Shown here piece after piece: positions 20,251-29,416 of a DNA stretch of 64,000 bases (its first letter is position 1; every line of letters begins with the position of its first letter). A program made the position numbers and the translations under genes. The stretch spans positions 1-64,000 of the forward strand of contig CALIKL010000011.1 of NCBI GenBank assembly GCA_938018055.1, written 5' to 3'. This stretch comes from an uncultured bacterium (GTDB lineage: Bacteria > Bacteroidota > Rhodothermia > Rhodothermales > UBA10348). The notes under the pieces were generated by a model. It was not told where the DNA came from. It was given only the letters and a program-made list of their open reading frames with translations, and did not search any database.

Positions 20251-20454
20251 GGTGTGCTGATGAGAGGAAGTTCGGCAGGGCCGGGAGTGCAAGCTGCGAG
20301 TTCTGTGTCAATACCGGGACAATCGAGCAAGTAAGGAAGAAGTCACTGGGACAAAATCGTACTTTGCGGCGACTGCTGGAATATAGGCCCTTCAACGTTT
20401 GCTCTTGGCCTCCTGATTCGACTCTTCCCAATCCCACAATCATTCTCTATACCC

Positions 20455-21846
20455 ATGTGGTTCGATTCCATCGTTGATGCTATCGGCAACACGCCTCTTA
20501 TCAAGCTCAATGCCATCACAAAAGACCTCCCATGCACGGTTCTGGCAAAGGTCGAGTATTTCAATCCTGGCGGTTCCGTTAAGGATCGTATTGGCCTCGC
20601 CATGATCGAGGCGGCAGAGCGTGCGGGAGATCTCAAGCCAGGGGGTACCATTGTGGAGGGTACCAGCGGAAACACAGGCGCAGGTATCGCTCTGGCTGCT
20701 ATCAAGAAGGGATACAAGTGTGTCTTCGTTACAACAGACAAGCAGAGTCCGGAGAAGGCGGATGTCTTGCGTGCTTTGGGTGCCAAGGTCATGATTTGTC
20801 CCACGAATGTGGCGCCCGAAGATCCTCGCTCCTACTACTCGGTATCTGCTCGGCTGGCCAAAAAAATTCCCGGAGCCGTACATCTCAATCAATATGATAA
20901 TCCGGCCAACGCACAGGCTCACTACGAAACCACTGGGCCTGAACTGTGGGATCAGACGGAAGGACGCATAACCCACTACATCGCATCGGCAGGTACGGGA
21001 GGCACGATTTCCGGCGCTGCGCGCTATCTGAAAGAGCAGAATCCTGACATAAAAGTCATTGGGGTGGATACGTTCGGCTCCGTGTACCACAAGTATTTCT
21101 TTACCCGGGAGTTCGACGAAGCAGAGATCTATCCGTATCTGACCGAAGGGGCGGGAGAGGATATTCTGGCTGGAAACATGGACTTCGACATCATTGATGA
21201 CTTCGTTCGTTCTACGGATCGGGAGAACATGGTCATGACGCGTCGACTGGCAAAGGAAGAAGGGCTATTCGTAGGGCAGTCCTGCGGCCTGGCTGTCAGT
21301 GGCGCAGTGAAATGGCTGGAAACCCATCAGGCTCAATTGTCGCCCAATGATGTTGTTGTGGTTCTGCTGCCGGACAGTGGATTTCGGTATCTATCAAAAA
21401 CGTACAACGACACGTGGATGCGCGGTCACGGATTCCTGGATGAGGAAGGCGAACTGGTTGCCGGTGAGCTCATCAACTCAGGGGGGAAAGGTGTAATTGC
21501 CGTCAGTCCGTCAGACACGCTTCAAACTGCGATTTCTCGCATGGTAGACAATTCGGTCTCCCAGCTTCCGGTGCTGTCTGGAGAGGATGTGGTTGGATGT
21601 TTGACTGAGTCGGTCGTTTTGAATCGATTGATTGACGAGCCGGGCGCCAAGGATCATACCGTATCCGATATTATGGGCGATCCGCTGACCGTTGTTGACG
21701 CTTCCATGCCCGTCAGTGGCTTGAGTGGCCTGCTGCGTGAGGCCCCGGGAGCCGTTCTGGTACGTAAAACAGATGGTGCCTTGCGGATCATTACCAAGAG
21801 TGACTTGATTGAAGCCCTCGCATCACGCACCAACCCAACCGCATAA
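20455..21846 (+). CDS. cbs: Cystathionine beta-synthase (PLP enzyme with CBS pair)
   Basis: A fold-type II PLP enzyme that would condense serine or O-acetylserine with homocysteine or sulfide. The 463-residue protein has the Schiff-base Lys43 in NPGGSVKDR, the substrate loop EGTSGNTG near 70, and the PLP phosphate loop SAGTGGTISG near 180. Two CBS motifs occupy about residues 340-455, a C-terminal regulatory pair that binds adenosyl ligands in related proteins. There is no N-terminal haem domain, as expected in bacteria. Without a nearby cystathionine gamma-lyase, a cysteine synthase role cannot be excluded. A DUF3467 gene follows after 9 bases, so the two form an operon. Confidence 0.88.
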   Translation: MWFDSIVDAIGNTPLIKLNAITKDLPCTVLAKVEYFNPGGSVKDRIGLAMIEAAERAGDLKPGGTIVEGTSGNTGAGIALAAIKKGYKCVFVTTDKQSPEKADVLRALGAKVMICPTNVAPEDPRSYYSVSARLAKKIPGAVHLNQYDNPANAQAHYETTGPELWDQTEGRITHYIASAGTGGTISGAARYLKEQNPDIKVIGVDTFGSVYHKYFFTREFDEAEIYPYLTEGAGEDILAGNMDFDIIDDFVRSTDRENMVMTRRLAKEEGLFVGQSCGLAVSGAVKWLETHQAQLSPNDVVVVLLPDSGFRYLSKTYNDTWMRGHGFLDEEGELVAGELINSGGKGVIAVSPSDTLQTAISRMVDNSVSQLPVLSGEDVVGCLTESVVLNRLIDEPGAKDHTVSDIMGDPLTVVDASMPVSGLSGLLREAPGAVLVRKTDGALRIITKSDLIEALASRTNPTA

Positions 21847-21855
21847 GGGAATACC

Positions 21856-22182
21856 ATGAGTGAGAAGAATGACGATCAGCGGCCGAGTGGACCTCAGCTG
21901 AATATCGAATTGAGCGAAGACATCGCCGAGGGGACGTACTCCAATCTGGTCATGTTGGCCCATTCGGCAGAGGAGTTCATCATGGATTTCATTCGGGTGA
22001 TGCCTGGAGTGCCAAAAGCACGCGTCAAAAGTCGGATCATTGTGTCCCCGCCGCACGCAAAGCGTTTGCTTCGAGCGCTGGCCGACAATATCAACCGGTT
22101 CGAGCAGGCGCACGGAGAGATAGACGAACCGCAGCAACAGGGCCCCGCCGTTCATTTCGGAATGCCAGGGGGCGAAGCGTAG
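21856..22182 (+). CDS. DUF3467 family protein
   Basis: A 108-residue conserved protein of unknown function. It shows the DUF3467 pattern: QLNIELSEDIAEGTYSN, then HSAEEFIMDFIRVMPG, the basic KSRIIVSPPHAKRLL block and a helical end. It has no signal peptide or membrane segment and is probably cytosolic. It lies 9 bases downstream of cbs and before a terminator, so it is co-transcribed with cbs. The family is common in Bacteroidota; no activity is known to me. Confidence 0.85.
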   Translation: MSEKNDDQRPSGPQLNIELSEDIAEGTYSNLVMLAHSAEEFIMDFIRVMPGVPKARVKSRIIVSPPHAKRLLRALADNINRFEQAHGEIDEPQQQGPAVHFGMPGGEA

Positions 22183-22270
22183 GGCGACCTGTGCCGGTCG
22201 AATTCGAGTAGGTTTTGTGACACTTCTGTGATAGAACCGCTCCCGTGTATGCCGATACTGTGAAAGCGTT

Positions 22271-22298
22271 GGTTCACCCTGCTGGGTGAAACCTTTTT
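22271..22298 (+). terminator. Rho-independent terminator after cbs-DUF3467
   Basis: TTCACCC (22273-22279) pairs with GGGTGAA (22284-22290) around a four-base loop and is followed by ACC and five T. It lies 90 bases after the DUF3467 stop and marks the end of that operon. The decayed DUF1501 gene begins just beyond it. Confidence 0.75.
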
Positions 22299-22321
22299 CA
22301 CCAGTATCTCGCTGCATATCC

Positions 22322-23191
22322 ATGGGCACGGATTCGATACGTATGGTCGAAGGGGCTGGACCGATTGGTCTGAGTACTTCGACAGATCCCCTTTCAACGC
22401 CGCTGACGCTTTCCCAGGCAAAGCATCTTCACGCTCGTCTGATCCGGGGAGGTCTGGGGGCGAGTATGTACCATATCAATCTTGGCGGGTTTGACACTCA
22501 CTCCAATCAGATCAATCGCCACGCTGCGCTGATGAGTGAGCTCTCCGGTGCCATCGGATCGTTCATGGCCGATTTACAGGTTGACGAGCTTGACAAGCGT
22601 GTTGTAGTCATGACGTTTTCTTAGTTCGGTCGTCGCGTCTACCAAAACGGCTCTGGGGGAACGGATCACGGGACAGCAGCCCCTCTGTTCTTGTTCGGAG
22701 GCGGAATTGCGGGAGGGATACACGGGGCTCATCCGAGCCTGTCGGATCTGGATGACGGGGGAAATCTCAAGTATGGCGTGGACTTCCGAAGTGTCTACGG
22801 TTCGGTCCTGAGCGATTGATTCGGAATAGAGCAGGAGGACGTCAACACCATTTTGGGAGGTGAATATGCTCATCTGCCGATTATCGATTCATCGTATGCG
22901 ACCTCGACAGCTACTCCCCACGTGCCTGTCCCTGATGTGTCAATGCGAAATTATCCGAATCCATTTCAGACGCGAACAACGCTGGAATTCTCCTTGCGAA
23001 CGGCTGGATATGTATCGCTCCATCTGTTCGATGTAAATGGCCGCAGCGTACAGCGTTTACTGGACAGTCCTTTGAGCCCAGGAACACATTCTGTTGTCAT
23101 AGAGGGAGGACGTCTTCCAGCCGGTACGTATTTCGCACGTTTGACGCACCCGGAGGGCGCTTCAACGCATACGCTTGTCCGCCTTCGATAG
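22322..23191 (+). pseudogene. DUF1501 family protein with T9SS sorting domain, 5' deleted and with two nonsense codons
   Basis: One reading frame runs across this stretch and encodes the C-terminal half of a DUF1501 protein (sulfatase-like fold, normally Tat-exported): ARLIRGGLGASMYHINLGGFDTHSNQ-type sequence, VVVMTFS-FGRRV, GTDHGTAAPLFLFGG, and DFRSVYGSVL. It is broken by TAG at 22622-22624, where homologues have Glu, and by TGA at 22817-22819, where Trp is usual. The last 80 residues are a T9SS type A sorting domain (NYPNPF, then LPAGTYFARL). Some 250 N-terminal residues and the signal are missing; the DUF3467 operon lies directly upstream. The gene is therefore dead, but it implies that the organism has or had type IX secretion. 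Confidence 0.8.
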
Positions 23192-23218
23192 AAAAGATTC
23201 AGGTCCTTCGAAGAAAAA

Positions 23219-24301
23219 CTAGGTCCTCGTTCGCCACAAGAACCAACCTGCCAAGAGGGCAAACAGGATGTGGGGTAGCCATGCCGTTACCACAGGCGAA
23301 AGCGTACCAGCGTATCCAAATGGTTCAGTCAGTTTCATGATGGCCAGATAAGTAAAGGCCACAAACAAACCGATCCCAAGCTGAACCGCGTGTCCTCCGC
23401 GGCGCCGAACGCTGGCCAGGGGGACCGCAAGTAAAACAAGGATCAGGTTGGCGAAGGGATAAGAGAACTTTGTGTGATAGCCGACCAGAGACGCCCCCGT
23501 TCGATTGGCGGCCGTTCGTTGGAGCGTTTGCAGATAAGCCCGGGCTTCGGTTATGGTCATGGCTTCGACGTCTCCCTGCACGCGTGCCAAATCACGAGGA
23601 CCCAACGCAAGCGTGGTGTCCAACGAGGCCATTTCGCGGCGAGTCCGCTCACCGTTTTCGTCGAACGTGCGGATGATGGGACTCATCAAGGTCCACACTT
23701 TCAAGGAGTCATTCCAAACCATTCGATCGGCGTCAATACGCTGAAGCAGCGATCCTTCCTCGGAAAACTGCTGTAACGTAACGCTTGTAGCCGTCATCGA
23801 GCGGCGCTCGTAGAAATTGACGGAAAGGACGCTTCCTGGAGCATTCTGCCTGTGGATATTGGCGTACTCGGCTCGGCCAGGTGCATCTTTCGTGTAATCC
23901 TGCTCGAAAGCCAACCTCACCCGGTTCGTCTCTGGTGCGATCCAGCCATTGAAACCGAACATGACGGTCGAAACGAGTAAGCCGGTAATAGCAAACGGGA
24001 CCATCAACCGATACAGGGATACGCCAGCCGTTTGCAAGGAGGCCAGCTCCAGCCTCTGGCTCAGACGTGAGGTGAGGAAAATGGCCGAGATGAACAGCGC
24101 GAGTGGCGACGTCAATTTGACGATTTCAGGAACGTAATTGGGGTAGTATACCAGAAATACGTCCTTCATGGTGGCACCCCGATCCATGAAGTCGTCGACG
24201 TACTCAACGTAGTGTAGTACTACGAAGAAGATGATCAGACCCGCGATCAAGAGGACGTATCCTGTGAACAGGCGTCGGATGATATGCAGGTCGTAGGTCA
24301 C
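23219..24301 (-). CDS. lptG: LPS export permease, LptG/LptF family (YjgP/YjgQ)
   Basis: An inner-membrane permease of the Lpt bridge that extracts lipopolysaccharide for transport to the outer membrane. The 360-residue protein has membrane segments at about 10-30, 55-80 and 100-120, a long periplasmic beta-jellyroll region (about 125-270), and three more near the C-terminus. The motif SPLALFISAIFLTSRLSQRLEL fits the YjgP/YjgQ family. The start is a GTG at 24301; no ATG lies near it. It stands alone; lptD is 2.4 kb away on the same strand, with sucC and an ABC gene between. LptF versus LptG cannot be decided from sequence alone. Confidence 0.87.
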   Translation of the reverse strand: MTYDLHIIRRLFTGYVLLIAGLIIFFVVLHYVEYVDDFMDRGATMKDVFLVYYPNYVPEIVKLTSPLALFISAIFLTSRLSQRLELASLQTAGVSLYRLMVPFAITGLLVSTVMFGFNGWIAPETNRVRLAFEQDYTKDAPGRAEYANIHRQNAPGSVLSVNFYERRSMTATSVTLQQFSEEGSLLQRIDADRMVWNDSLKVWTLMSPIIRTFDENGERTRREMASLDTTLALGPRDLARVQGDVEAMTITEARAYLQTLQRTAANRTGASLVGYHTKFSYPFANLILVLLAVPLASVRRRGGHAVQLGIGLFVAFTYLAIMKLTEPFGYAGTLSPVVTAWLPHILFALLAGWFLWRTRT

Positions 24302-24510
24302 GTAGGAGGGAAGGTCAGGTCAGAAAGGCGGGTCAGCTGCTAGGCAAGCCTCAAAACATTGATGGAGGGTGTTGAGACGCGTTCGTTTTGCAAACCCGGT
24401 GCTGAAGCTGAAAAGAAACAGCGAAAAAGTCAGACGCGTCGGCTCCGGGACAGAAACAGCCCGTCAGGCGCAGTAGTTTCCGGTTCCTAAATCTACGCAA
24501 ATCCAGATCC

Positions 24511-25686
24511 ATGAAAGTCCACGAGTACCAGGCAAAAGATATTCTCGCTTCCTACGGGGTAGCTGTTCAGGCAGGCATCGTTGCCACTACGACAGATGAA
24601 GCTGTCGCAGCTGCTGAGCGCCTGCAAGCAGAGTATGACAGCAATCTGTTTGTCGTCAAGGCACAGATCCACGCAGGTGGACGCGGAAAAGGCGGAGGAG
24701 TCAAGCTCGCCAAGTCCGTTGACGAAGTGCGGGAGAAAGCAGACAACATTTTGGGCATGATGCTCAAGACGCCTCAAACGGGTCCTGAGGGACAAGAGGT
24801 ACGCTCGGTTCTGATTGCAGACGCAGTGGACATTGCCAAGGAATACTACCTAGGTATCACGCTGGATCGTGGTCGTAATCAAACTGTGATCATGGCGTCC
24901 ACAGAAGGCGGCGTTGAGATCGAGACCGTGGCGGAGGAGACGCCCGAGAAAATTCTGAAGGAGTGGATCGATCCGGTGATCGGCCTGCAGGGTTTTCAGG
25001 CCCGACGTTTGGCTTTCGGTCTGGGGTTTGAAGGAGGCGCCTTCAAACAAGCCGTGAAATTCATCATGGCACTGTATCGCGCTTACGAGGAAAGTGATTG
25101 CTCGATTGCTGAAATCAATCCGCTCACACTGACAGAGCAGGGTGACGTGTTGGCTGTGGATGCCAAGATCAATATTGACGACAACGCCATGTATCGTCAT
25201 AAGGACCTAGCTGAGCTTCGGGATATTCACGAGGAGGATCCGCTGGAAGTTGAGGCAGGTGAGCACCACCTCAATTACGTCAAGCTCGACGGAAATGTCG
25301 GGTGTATGGTCAACGGAGCTGGTCTGGCTATGGCCACGATGGATATCATCAAGCTGGCTGGTGGCGAACCGGCCAACTTCCTTGATGTGGGTGGCGGTGC
25401 CAATCCTGATACGGTGGCAGCCGGCTTCCGCATCATCCTGAAAGACCCCGAAGTAAAGGCCATCTTGGTAAACATCTTCGGCGGCATTGTGCGTTGTGAC
25501 CGCGTTGCCAACGGAATTGTAGAAGCAGCCAAGCGTGTCGATATCAAGCTTCCGCTGATCGTTCGCCTTCAAGGCACCAATGCGGCAGAAGGCAAAGCCA
25601 TTCTGGACGAAAGTGGCCTAGAAGTGGAGACAGCTATCCTGTTCCAGGAGGCAGCTGACAAAGTGCAGACTGCTCTCGGAAGCTGA
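24511..25686 (+). CDS. sucC: Succinyl-CoA synthetase (ADP-forming) beta subunit
   Basis: SucC forms the beta subunit of the TCA-cycle enzyme that makes ATP from succinyl-CoA. The 391-residue protein starts [17 protein letters not shown], carries an ATP-grasp domain ([18 protein letters not shown] near 50) with metal ligands in the CSIAEINPL and [11 protein letters not shown] segments, and a C-terminal CoA-ligase domain with FLDVGGGA and [10 protein letters not shown]. The alpha subunit gene sucD is not next to it, although many bacteria keep sucCD together. An ABC ATPase starts 11 bases after its stop, so the two probably share a transcript. The 209-base gap before it shows no clear promoter. 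Confidence 0.95.
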   Translation: MKVHEYQAKDILASYGVAVQAGIVATTTDEAVAAAERLQAEYDSNLFVVKAQIHAGGRGKGGGVKLAKSVDEVREKADNILGMMLKTPQTGPEGQEVRSVLIADAVDIAKEYYLGITLDRGRNQTVIMASTEGGVEIETVAEETPEKILKEWIDPVIGLQGFQARRLAFGLGFEGGAFKQAVKFIMALYRAYEESDCSIAEINPLTLTEQGDVLAVDAKINIDDNAMYRHKDLAELRDIHEEDPLEVEAGEHHLNYVKLDGNVGCMVNGAGLAMATMDIIKLAGGEPANFLDVGGGANPDTVAAGFRIILKDPEVKAILVNIFGGIVRCDRVANGIVEAAKRVDIKLPLIVRLQGTNAAEGKAILDESGLEVETAILFQEAADKVQTALGS

Positions 25687-25697
25687 GCGATCGCGCT

Positions 25698-26708
25698 GTG
25701 GCAGACGACGGACATACCGGTGCCAAAGGTGTCCGACTGAGCGGGGTTTCCCGTTCGTTTGGATCGTTGAAGGCAGTTGATCATATAGACCTGGACATCC
25801 CGTCCGGATCTTTCTTTTCGCTGCTGGGGCCGAGTGGGTGCGGGAAGTCCACTACACTGCGCATCATTTCCGGATTCGAATCGCCCGACACGGGCCGGGT
25901 GTTCATCGGCGAAGAAGACGTTACCGATCTTCAGGCTCGCCGGCGTCCGACCGCCATGGTCTTTCAGAACTACGCACTTTTTCCACACATGACAGTGGGG
26001 GAGAATGTTGCCTACGGTCTGAAGGTGCGAAACATGTCTCGCGAGGAAGTGAAGGAGCGGGTGATGGATGCCCTGCGCCGCGTCGACATGGCTGATTTTC
26101 TCAAAACACCCGTCACGTCTTTGTCTGGTGGCCAGCAGCAACGCACCGCGTTGGCGAGGGCGGTAGCCATTGAGCCGGAAGTCATTCTGTTCGATGAGCC
26201 CTTATCCAATCTGGATGTAGCCTTGCGGCATCAGACACGCGCTGAATTGAAGGCTCTCCAACATCGGTTGGGACTGACCAGCATCTATGTCACGCACGAT
26301 CAGGAAGAAGCGATGGCCCTCTCAGATCAGATTGCCGTCATGCGTGCAGGCCAAATAGTACAAACCGGAACGCCCAGAGATCTGTACCAGGCTCCAAATA
26401 CCGCGTTCGTAGCCTCTTTCCTGGGTGGAAGCAATATCATTGATGATCCGGGACTGATCTTGAAATTGGCCGGCAAGGGGGTCTCGACCGGTGGCGTACT
26501 GAGCATCCGACCTGAACATATCGGGGTCGGCCGGGAAGGAGGGATGAAAGCTGACGTAGTCGCCCATCAATTCCTTGGAATGCAGACGTCATTAACTATT
26601 GACATAGAAGGCGTGCGGCTGGAAGCACGTATCCCAGGCGATCAAGAAATACCGACGGAAGCATTCGTCACCGTTGAAGCCTCAAGGGAAGTCGCGGACG
26701 ATCGATAG
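25698..26708 (+). CDS. ABC transporter ATPase of the PotA/FbpC/MalK importer type, without neighbouring permease
   Basis: The 336-residue protein has a complete nucleotide-binding domain: Walker A GPSGCGKST near 46, Q-loop VFQNYALFPHMT, signature LSGGQQQR, Walker B VILFDEPLSNLD and H-loop YVTHDQEEAM. A C-terminal TOBE domain (RPEHIGVG) follows, typical of ATPases that power polyamine, iron, thiamine, sulfate or sugar import. The start is GTG 25698. No permease or binding protein is found nearby, so its partners must be elsewhere and the substrate is unknown. It converges on lptD with only 34 bases between the stops. Confidence 0.88.
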   Translation: MADDGHTGAKGVRLSGVSRSFGSLKAVDHIDLDIPSGSFFSLLGPSGCGKSTTLRIISGFESPDTGRVFIGEEDVTDLQARRRPTAMVFQNYALFPHMTVGENVAYGLKVRNMSREEVKERVMDALRRVDMADFLKTPVTSLSGGQQQRTALARAVAIEPEVILFDEPLSNLDVALRHQTRAELKALQHRLGLTSIYVTHDQEEAMALSDQIAVMRAGQIVQTGTPRDLYQAPNTAFVASFLGGSNIIDDPGLILKLAGKGVSTGGVLSIRPEHIGVGREGGMKADVVAHQFLGMQTSLTIDIEGVRLEARIPGDQEIPTEAFVTVEASREVADDR

Positions 26709-26742
26709 ATCGCCTGCGGTCAGCTTGGTGGCGTAGCAGCGG

Positions 26743-29376
26743 CTAGCGGAATGATCCGAAGCGATCCCGCACGTCTGATTTGGGCTGTCTGATGCGGAGC
26801 AGATCCTTGAGGTGTCCGCTCTTGACGTGCAAATCGAATCCCCAGGACTGATACAGGCCAAACGGTACCCAATTGAAGGCCATTTGCCAGCAGTCAAAGT
26901 CGCGCGCCAGGCTGATATTGGTGGTGGCCATGCGCTTGGCTTCAAAGTCGTATCCGGTCCGGCTGGCTACTTTCCAGTTGGGCGTCATGCTGAAATCGAA
27001 CGATGCGTTCAGAATAGCCCGTCGAATAGTCATCGTACCTGGTTTCGTGACTCCATAACTGAAGTCCATGTTGAGCGACCAGGGAATTGAGAAGTCTGCG
27101 CCTGCGGTGGCGTACGTGTTCTGTAGGAAGGTCGAAGCACCAGTACCAACCACCGAGCCAGCGTTTGCTAGCTGACCTCCGGGCTGAACGAAGCCTCCAC
27201 GGGGTGTCGTAACCGGTCGGTCTCCGGCTCCCTGACGTGAACGCAGGGACGTTCTCAGCGTGACGCTGGTTGAAGTCAAACGACCGAACGGCGTGGTCCA
27301 GGCAAAGGCACTTTCATTGATCCGGGAGCCGGTAGTACCTAGCTGATAAGGGGAGAAGGCGCTCCGCAAATCAATGTCCACCTTACCTAGAATACGCGTT
27401 CGCGCAGTCAGGCTGACGTCCGACATCTTGAGCGAATCGGCTGCGAAGTTGTACGAGGATGAGACGTTGACATCAAACAGCTTCAATGCCCGAAGAGCCG
27501 ATGAAACTTGCTGGGTCTCGAGTGAATCAGCCGGCACACGCTTGGTCTCAAACGTGTTGTTCAGCGAGAAATTCAGCGATTGCTGGCGTCCTCGATTCAC
27601 CCCGGAAACGATAGGGTAGTCGATCTCGTTGCCCGAAGCGTCTTCATAGGAACGGGTGTACCCCCATCTGTCATTGTAGAAGTCGGGACGGAAGGACATC
27701 CCAATATTGGGCCGCACCGTATGACGGAGACCTTGAAATCCGAACGCCTTGACCGGAAACATCCCATAGAAGATCGTACTTGCCGAAAAAGAGGAGGTGA
27801 ACTGTCTCAGTGCAAAGAAACCTGGATCAGCAGTTACGTCTACACCGGAACCTTCGAGAGCTGGTGTCCGGCGCTCTGTTCGCAAGTACCAATTTTCCGT
27901 ATAGGTAAAACTGGGATTGAAGTTCAGATTGATGTTTCCCAGCAGGGGAATGCGATTAACCGAGAACGGTGCGGTGATTGGAATACGATGGGAGGCCTGG
28001 AAATCGTACTGTGTGTCGTCACCCGTGGCGCGGCGGTAATCGTTGGCGGACAGAGCTGCATCGAACCATGTGATCTCTGTGGCGAGGGTATCCCCGCGGG
28101 CCAGCAAATCTTCGTCGGGAAGTGGGGTGAAACTGAATCGGTTGTCGACAGAGCCCGAGTAGCTGACCGTGATTTTGTCCCGTATGGATTCGCCGCTTCC
28201 CGGGAGACGATTGCGGCGCTGAAAAGGCTTGAGCGAGCGTTGCGTGAAGGAGAGCGACGGTAACGTCATGCTGACTTGGCCCGTTGACAACTGCTGGCGC
28301 TGGCTGGCCTGAATGGAGAGATTCTGCCCGCTCCAACGCTTCGAGTAACGCACGCTGGACTGGATGTCTTGTCGAACGCGGTCAGTATAGTCTTGAGAAA
28401 CGGCTCGCAGGTACGACGATGTGGTCAGGTTGACGTTGGCATTGAAGTTGGAATGCTGACCGATATTCTGATTGTGGTTCCAGCGCAGCGACTGGGTACG
28501 TCGAACGGAAAAACCAGGATCACCCTTCTCTCCATTTCTGAATCGGCCATAATCCACACGCAGTTGTCCATCGAATGCATACTGCTTTTTGTAGCGGTAC
28601 AGCGTTTGTACCTCCCAGGAGCCACGCGTCCAGAACCCACCCTGAAGCTGCAGATCCATGTAGTCATTCATGGCGAAATACCATCCCCAGTCTCTGAGGT
28701 AAAATCCAAACTCATCCTCTCCATACGTGGGAGGGAGGGGACCGGAGCGACGATTATCCTGGGCAGGCAGAAAGCCGAATGGAAGCCATAGGGGAGTAGG
28801 AATATTGAACAAGTAGAGTTGGATGGGACCTGTATAAATCCACTCACGGTCAACCATCTTCATTTTGTTGGATCGCAGCGAATAGGAGGGATCGGTAACA
28901 CAGGAGCAGGTCGTGTAGACACCATTCCTGATGAAGAGTGTGGAATCCTCCAGGGCTTTCACAACATCGGCTGCGATAAACCCCTCCTCGTACTGCGTTT
29001 GGGCGCCAACCACACGGCCCCGCTGCGTTTGCAAGCTGAACGCCAGCTGAGAGCCGGTAAATTCGTCCTCTCCCTGTCGAATGAGGGGTTTCCCGACCCA
29101 TCCCGTATCGGAGGCGAGCCCACGTGCATGAAGCTCCTCGTCGGCAAGAAGCAGATCAATTTCCCATGCGCTCAGAAAAGCGTCCTCATAGGTGACCGCT
29201 GCATCGCCGTGTAGAGTACCCGATCGCTCGCTCCCTCGCAGATTGAAAACCAGGGAGTCGGAGGCAATGAAGGTGACCGGACTCGTGATTTCCTGCTGAC
29301 CGAAGACGTACGCTGGATTCATCATGGTCATGAGCCCCACGGCGCACAGCCATGCGCCTTTATGGAGCCATCCCAC
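26743..29376 (-). CDS. lptD: LPS assembly outer-membrane protein LptD (OstA-like)
   Basis: LptD is the outer-membrane barrel that inserts lipopolysaccharide at the cell surface. The frame opens well upstream inside the ROK gene, but a GTG at 29376 gives a clean signal peptide (GWLHKGAWLCAVGLMTMMNPAYVFG) and 877 residues. An OstA jellyroll (about 30-180: SDSLVFNLRG, LHGDAAVTYED, GRVVGAQTQYEEG) is followed by a short CSC pair and the barrel, with LFNIPTPLWLPFGFLP as the conserved LptD segment. The CSC may supply a disulfide, as cysteines do in E. coli LptD. It begins 40 bases after the ROK kinase stop and may share its transcript. Start codon uncertain (ATG 29331 possible). Confidence 0.85.
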   Translation of the reverse strand: MGWLHKGAWLCAVGLMTMMNPAYVFGQQEITSPVTFIASDSLVFNLRGSERSGTLHGDAAVTYEDAFLSAWEIDLLLADEELHARGLASDTGWVGKPLIRQGEDEFTGSQLAFSLQTQRGRVVGAQTQYEEGFIAADVVKALEDSTLFIRNGVYTTCSCVTDPSYSLRSNKMKMVDREWIYTGPIQLYLFNIPTPLWLPFGFLPAQDNRRSGPLPPTYGEDEFGFYLRDWGWYFAMNDYMDLQLQGGFWTRGSWEVQTLYRYKKQYAFDGQLRVDYGRFRNGEKGDPGFSVRRTQSLRWNHNQNIGQHSNFNANVNLTTSSYLRAVSQDYTDRVRQDIQSSVRYSKRWSGQNLSIQASQRQQLSTGQVSMTLPSLSFTQRSLKPFQRRNRLPGSGESIRDKITVSYSGSVDNRFSFTPLPDEDLLARGDTLATEITWFDAALSANDYRRATGDDTQYDFQASHRIPITAPFSVNRIPLLGNINLNFNPSFTYTENWYLRTERRTPALEGSGVDVTADPGFFALRQFTSSFSASTIFYGMFPVKAFGFQGLRHTVRPNIGMSFRPDFYNDRWGYTRSYEDASGNEIDYPIVSGVNRGRQQSLNFSLNNTFETKRVPADSLETQQVSSALRALKLFDVNVSSSYNFAADSLKMSDVSLTARTRILGKVDIDLRSAFSPYQLGTTGSRINESAFAWTTPFGRLTSTSVTLRTSLRSRQGAGDRPVTTPRGGFVQPGGQLANAGSVVGTGASTFLQNTYATAGADFSIPWSLNMDFSYGVTKPGTMTIRRAILNASFDFSMTPNWKVASRTGYDFEAKRMATTNISLARDFDCWQMAFNWVPFGLYQSWGFDLHVKSGHLKDLLRIRQPKSDVRDRFGSFR

Positions 29377-29416
29377 GATATGCCTGGACCTGATCAGTTT
29401 CTTATTCCGGAACGAT

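Noticed and set aside
22286..22321. GTG start for the DUF1501 remnant at 22286
   Set aside because: The codon lies inside the stem of a terminator and the residues that follow show no similarity to the family.
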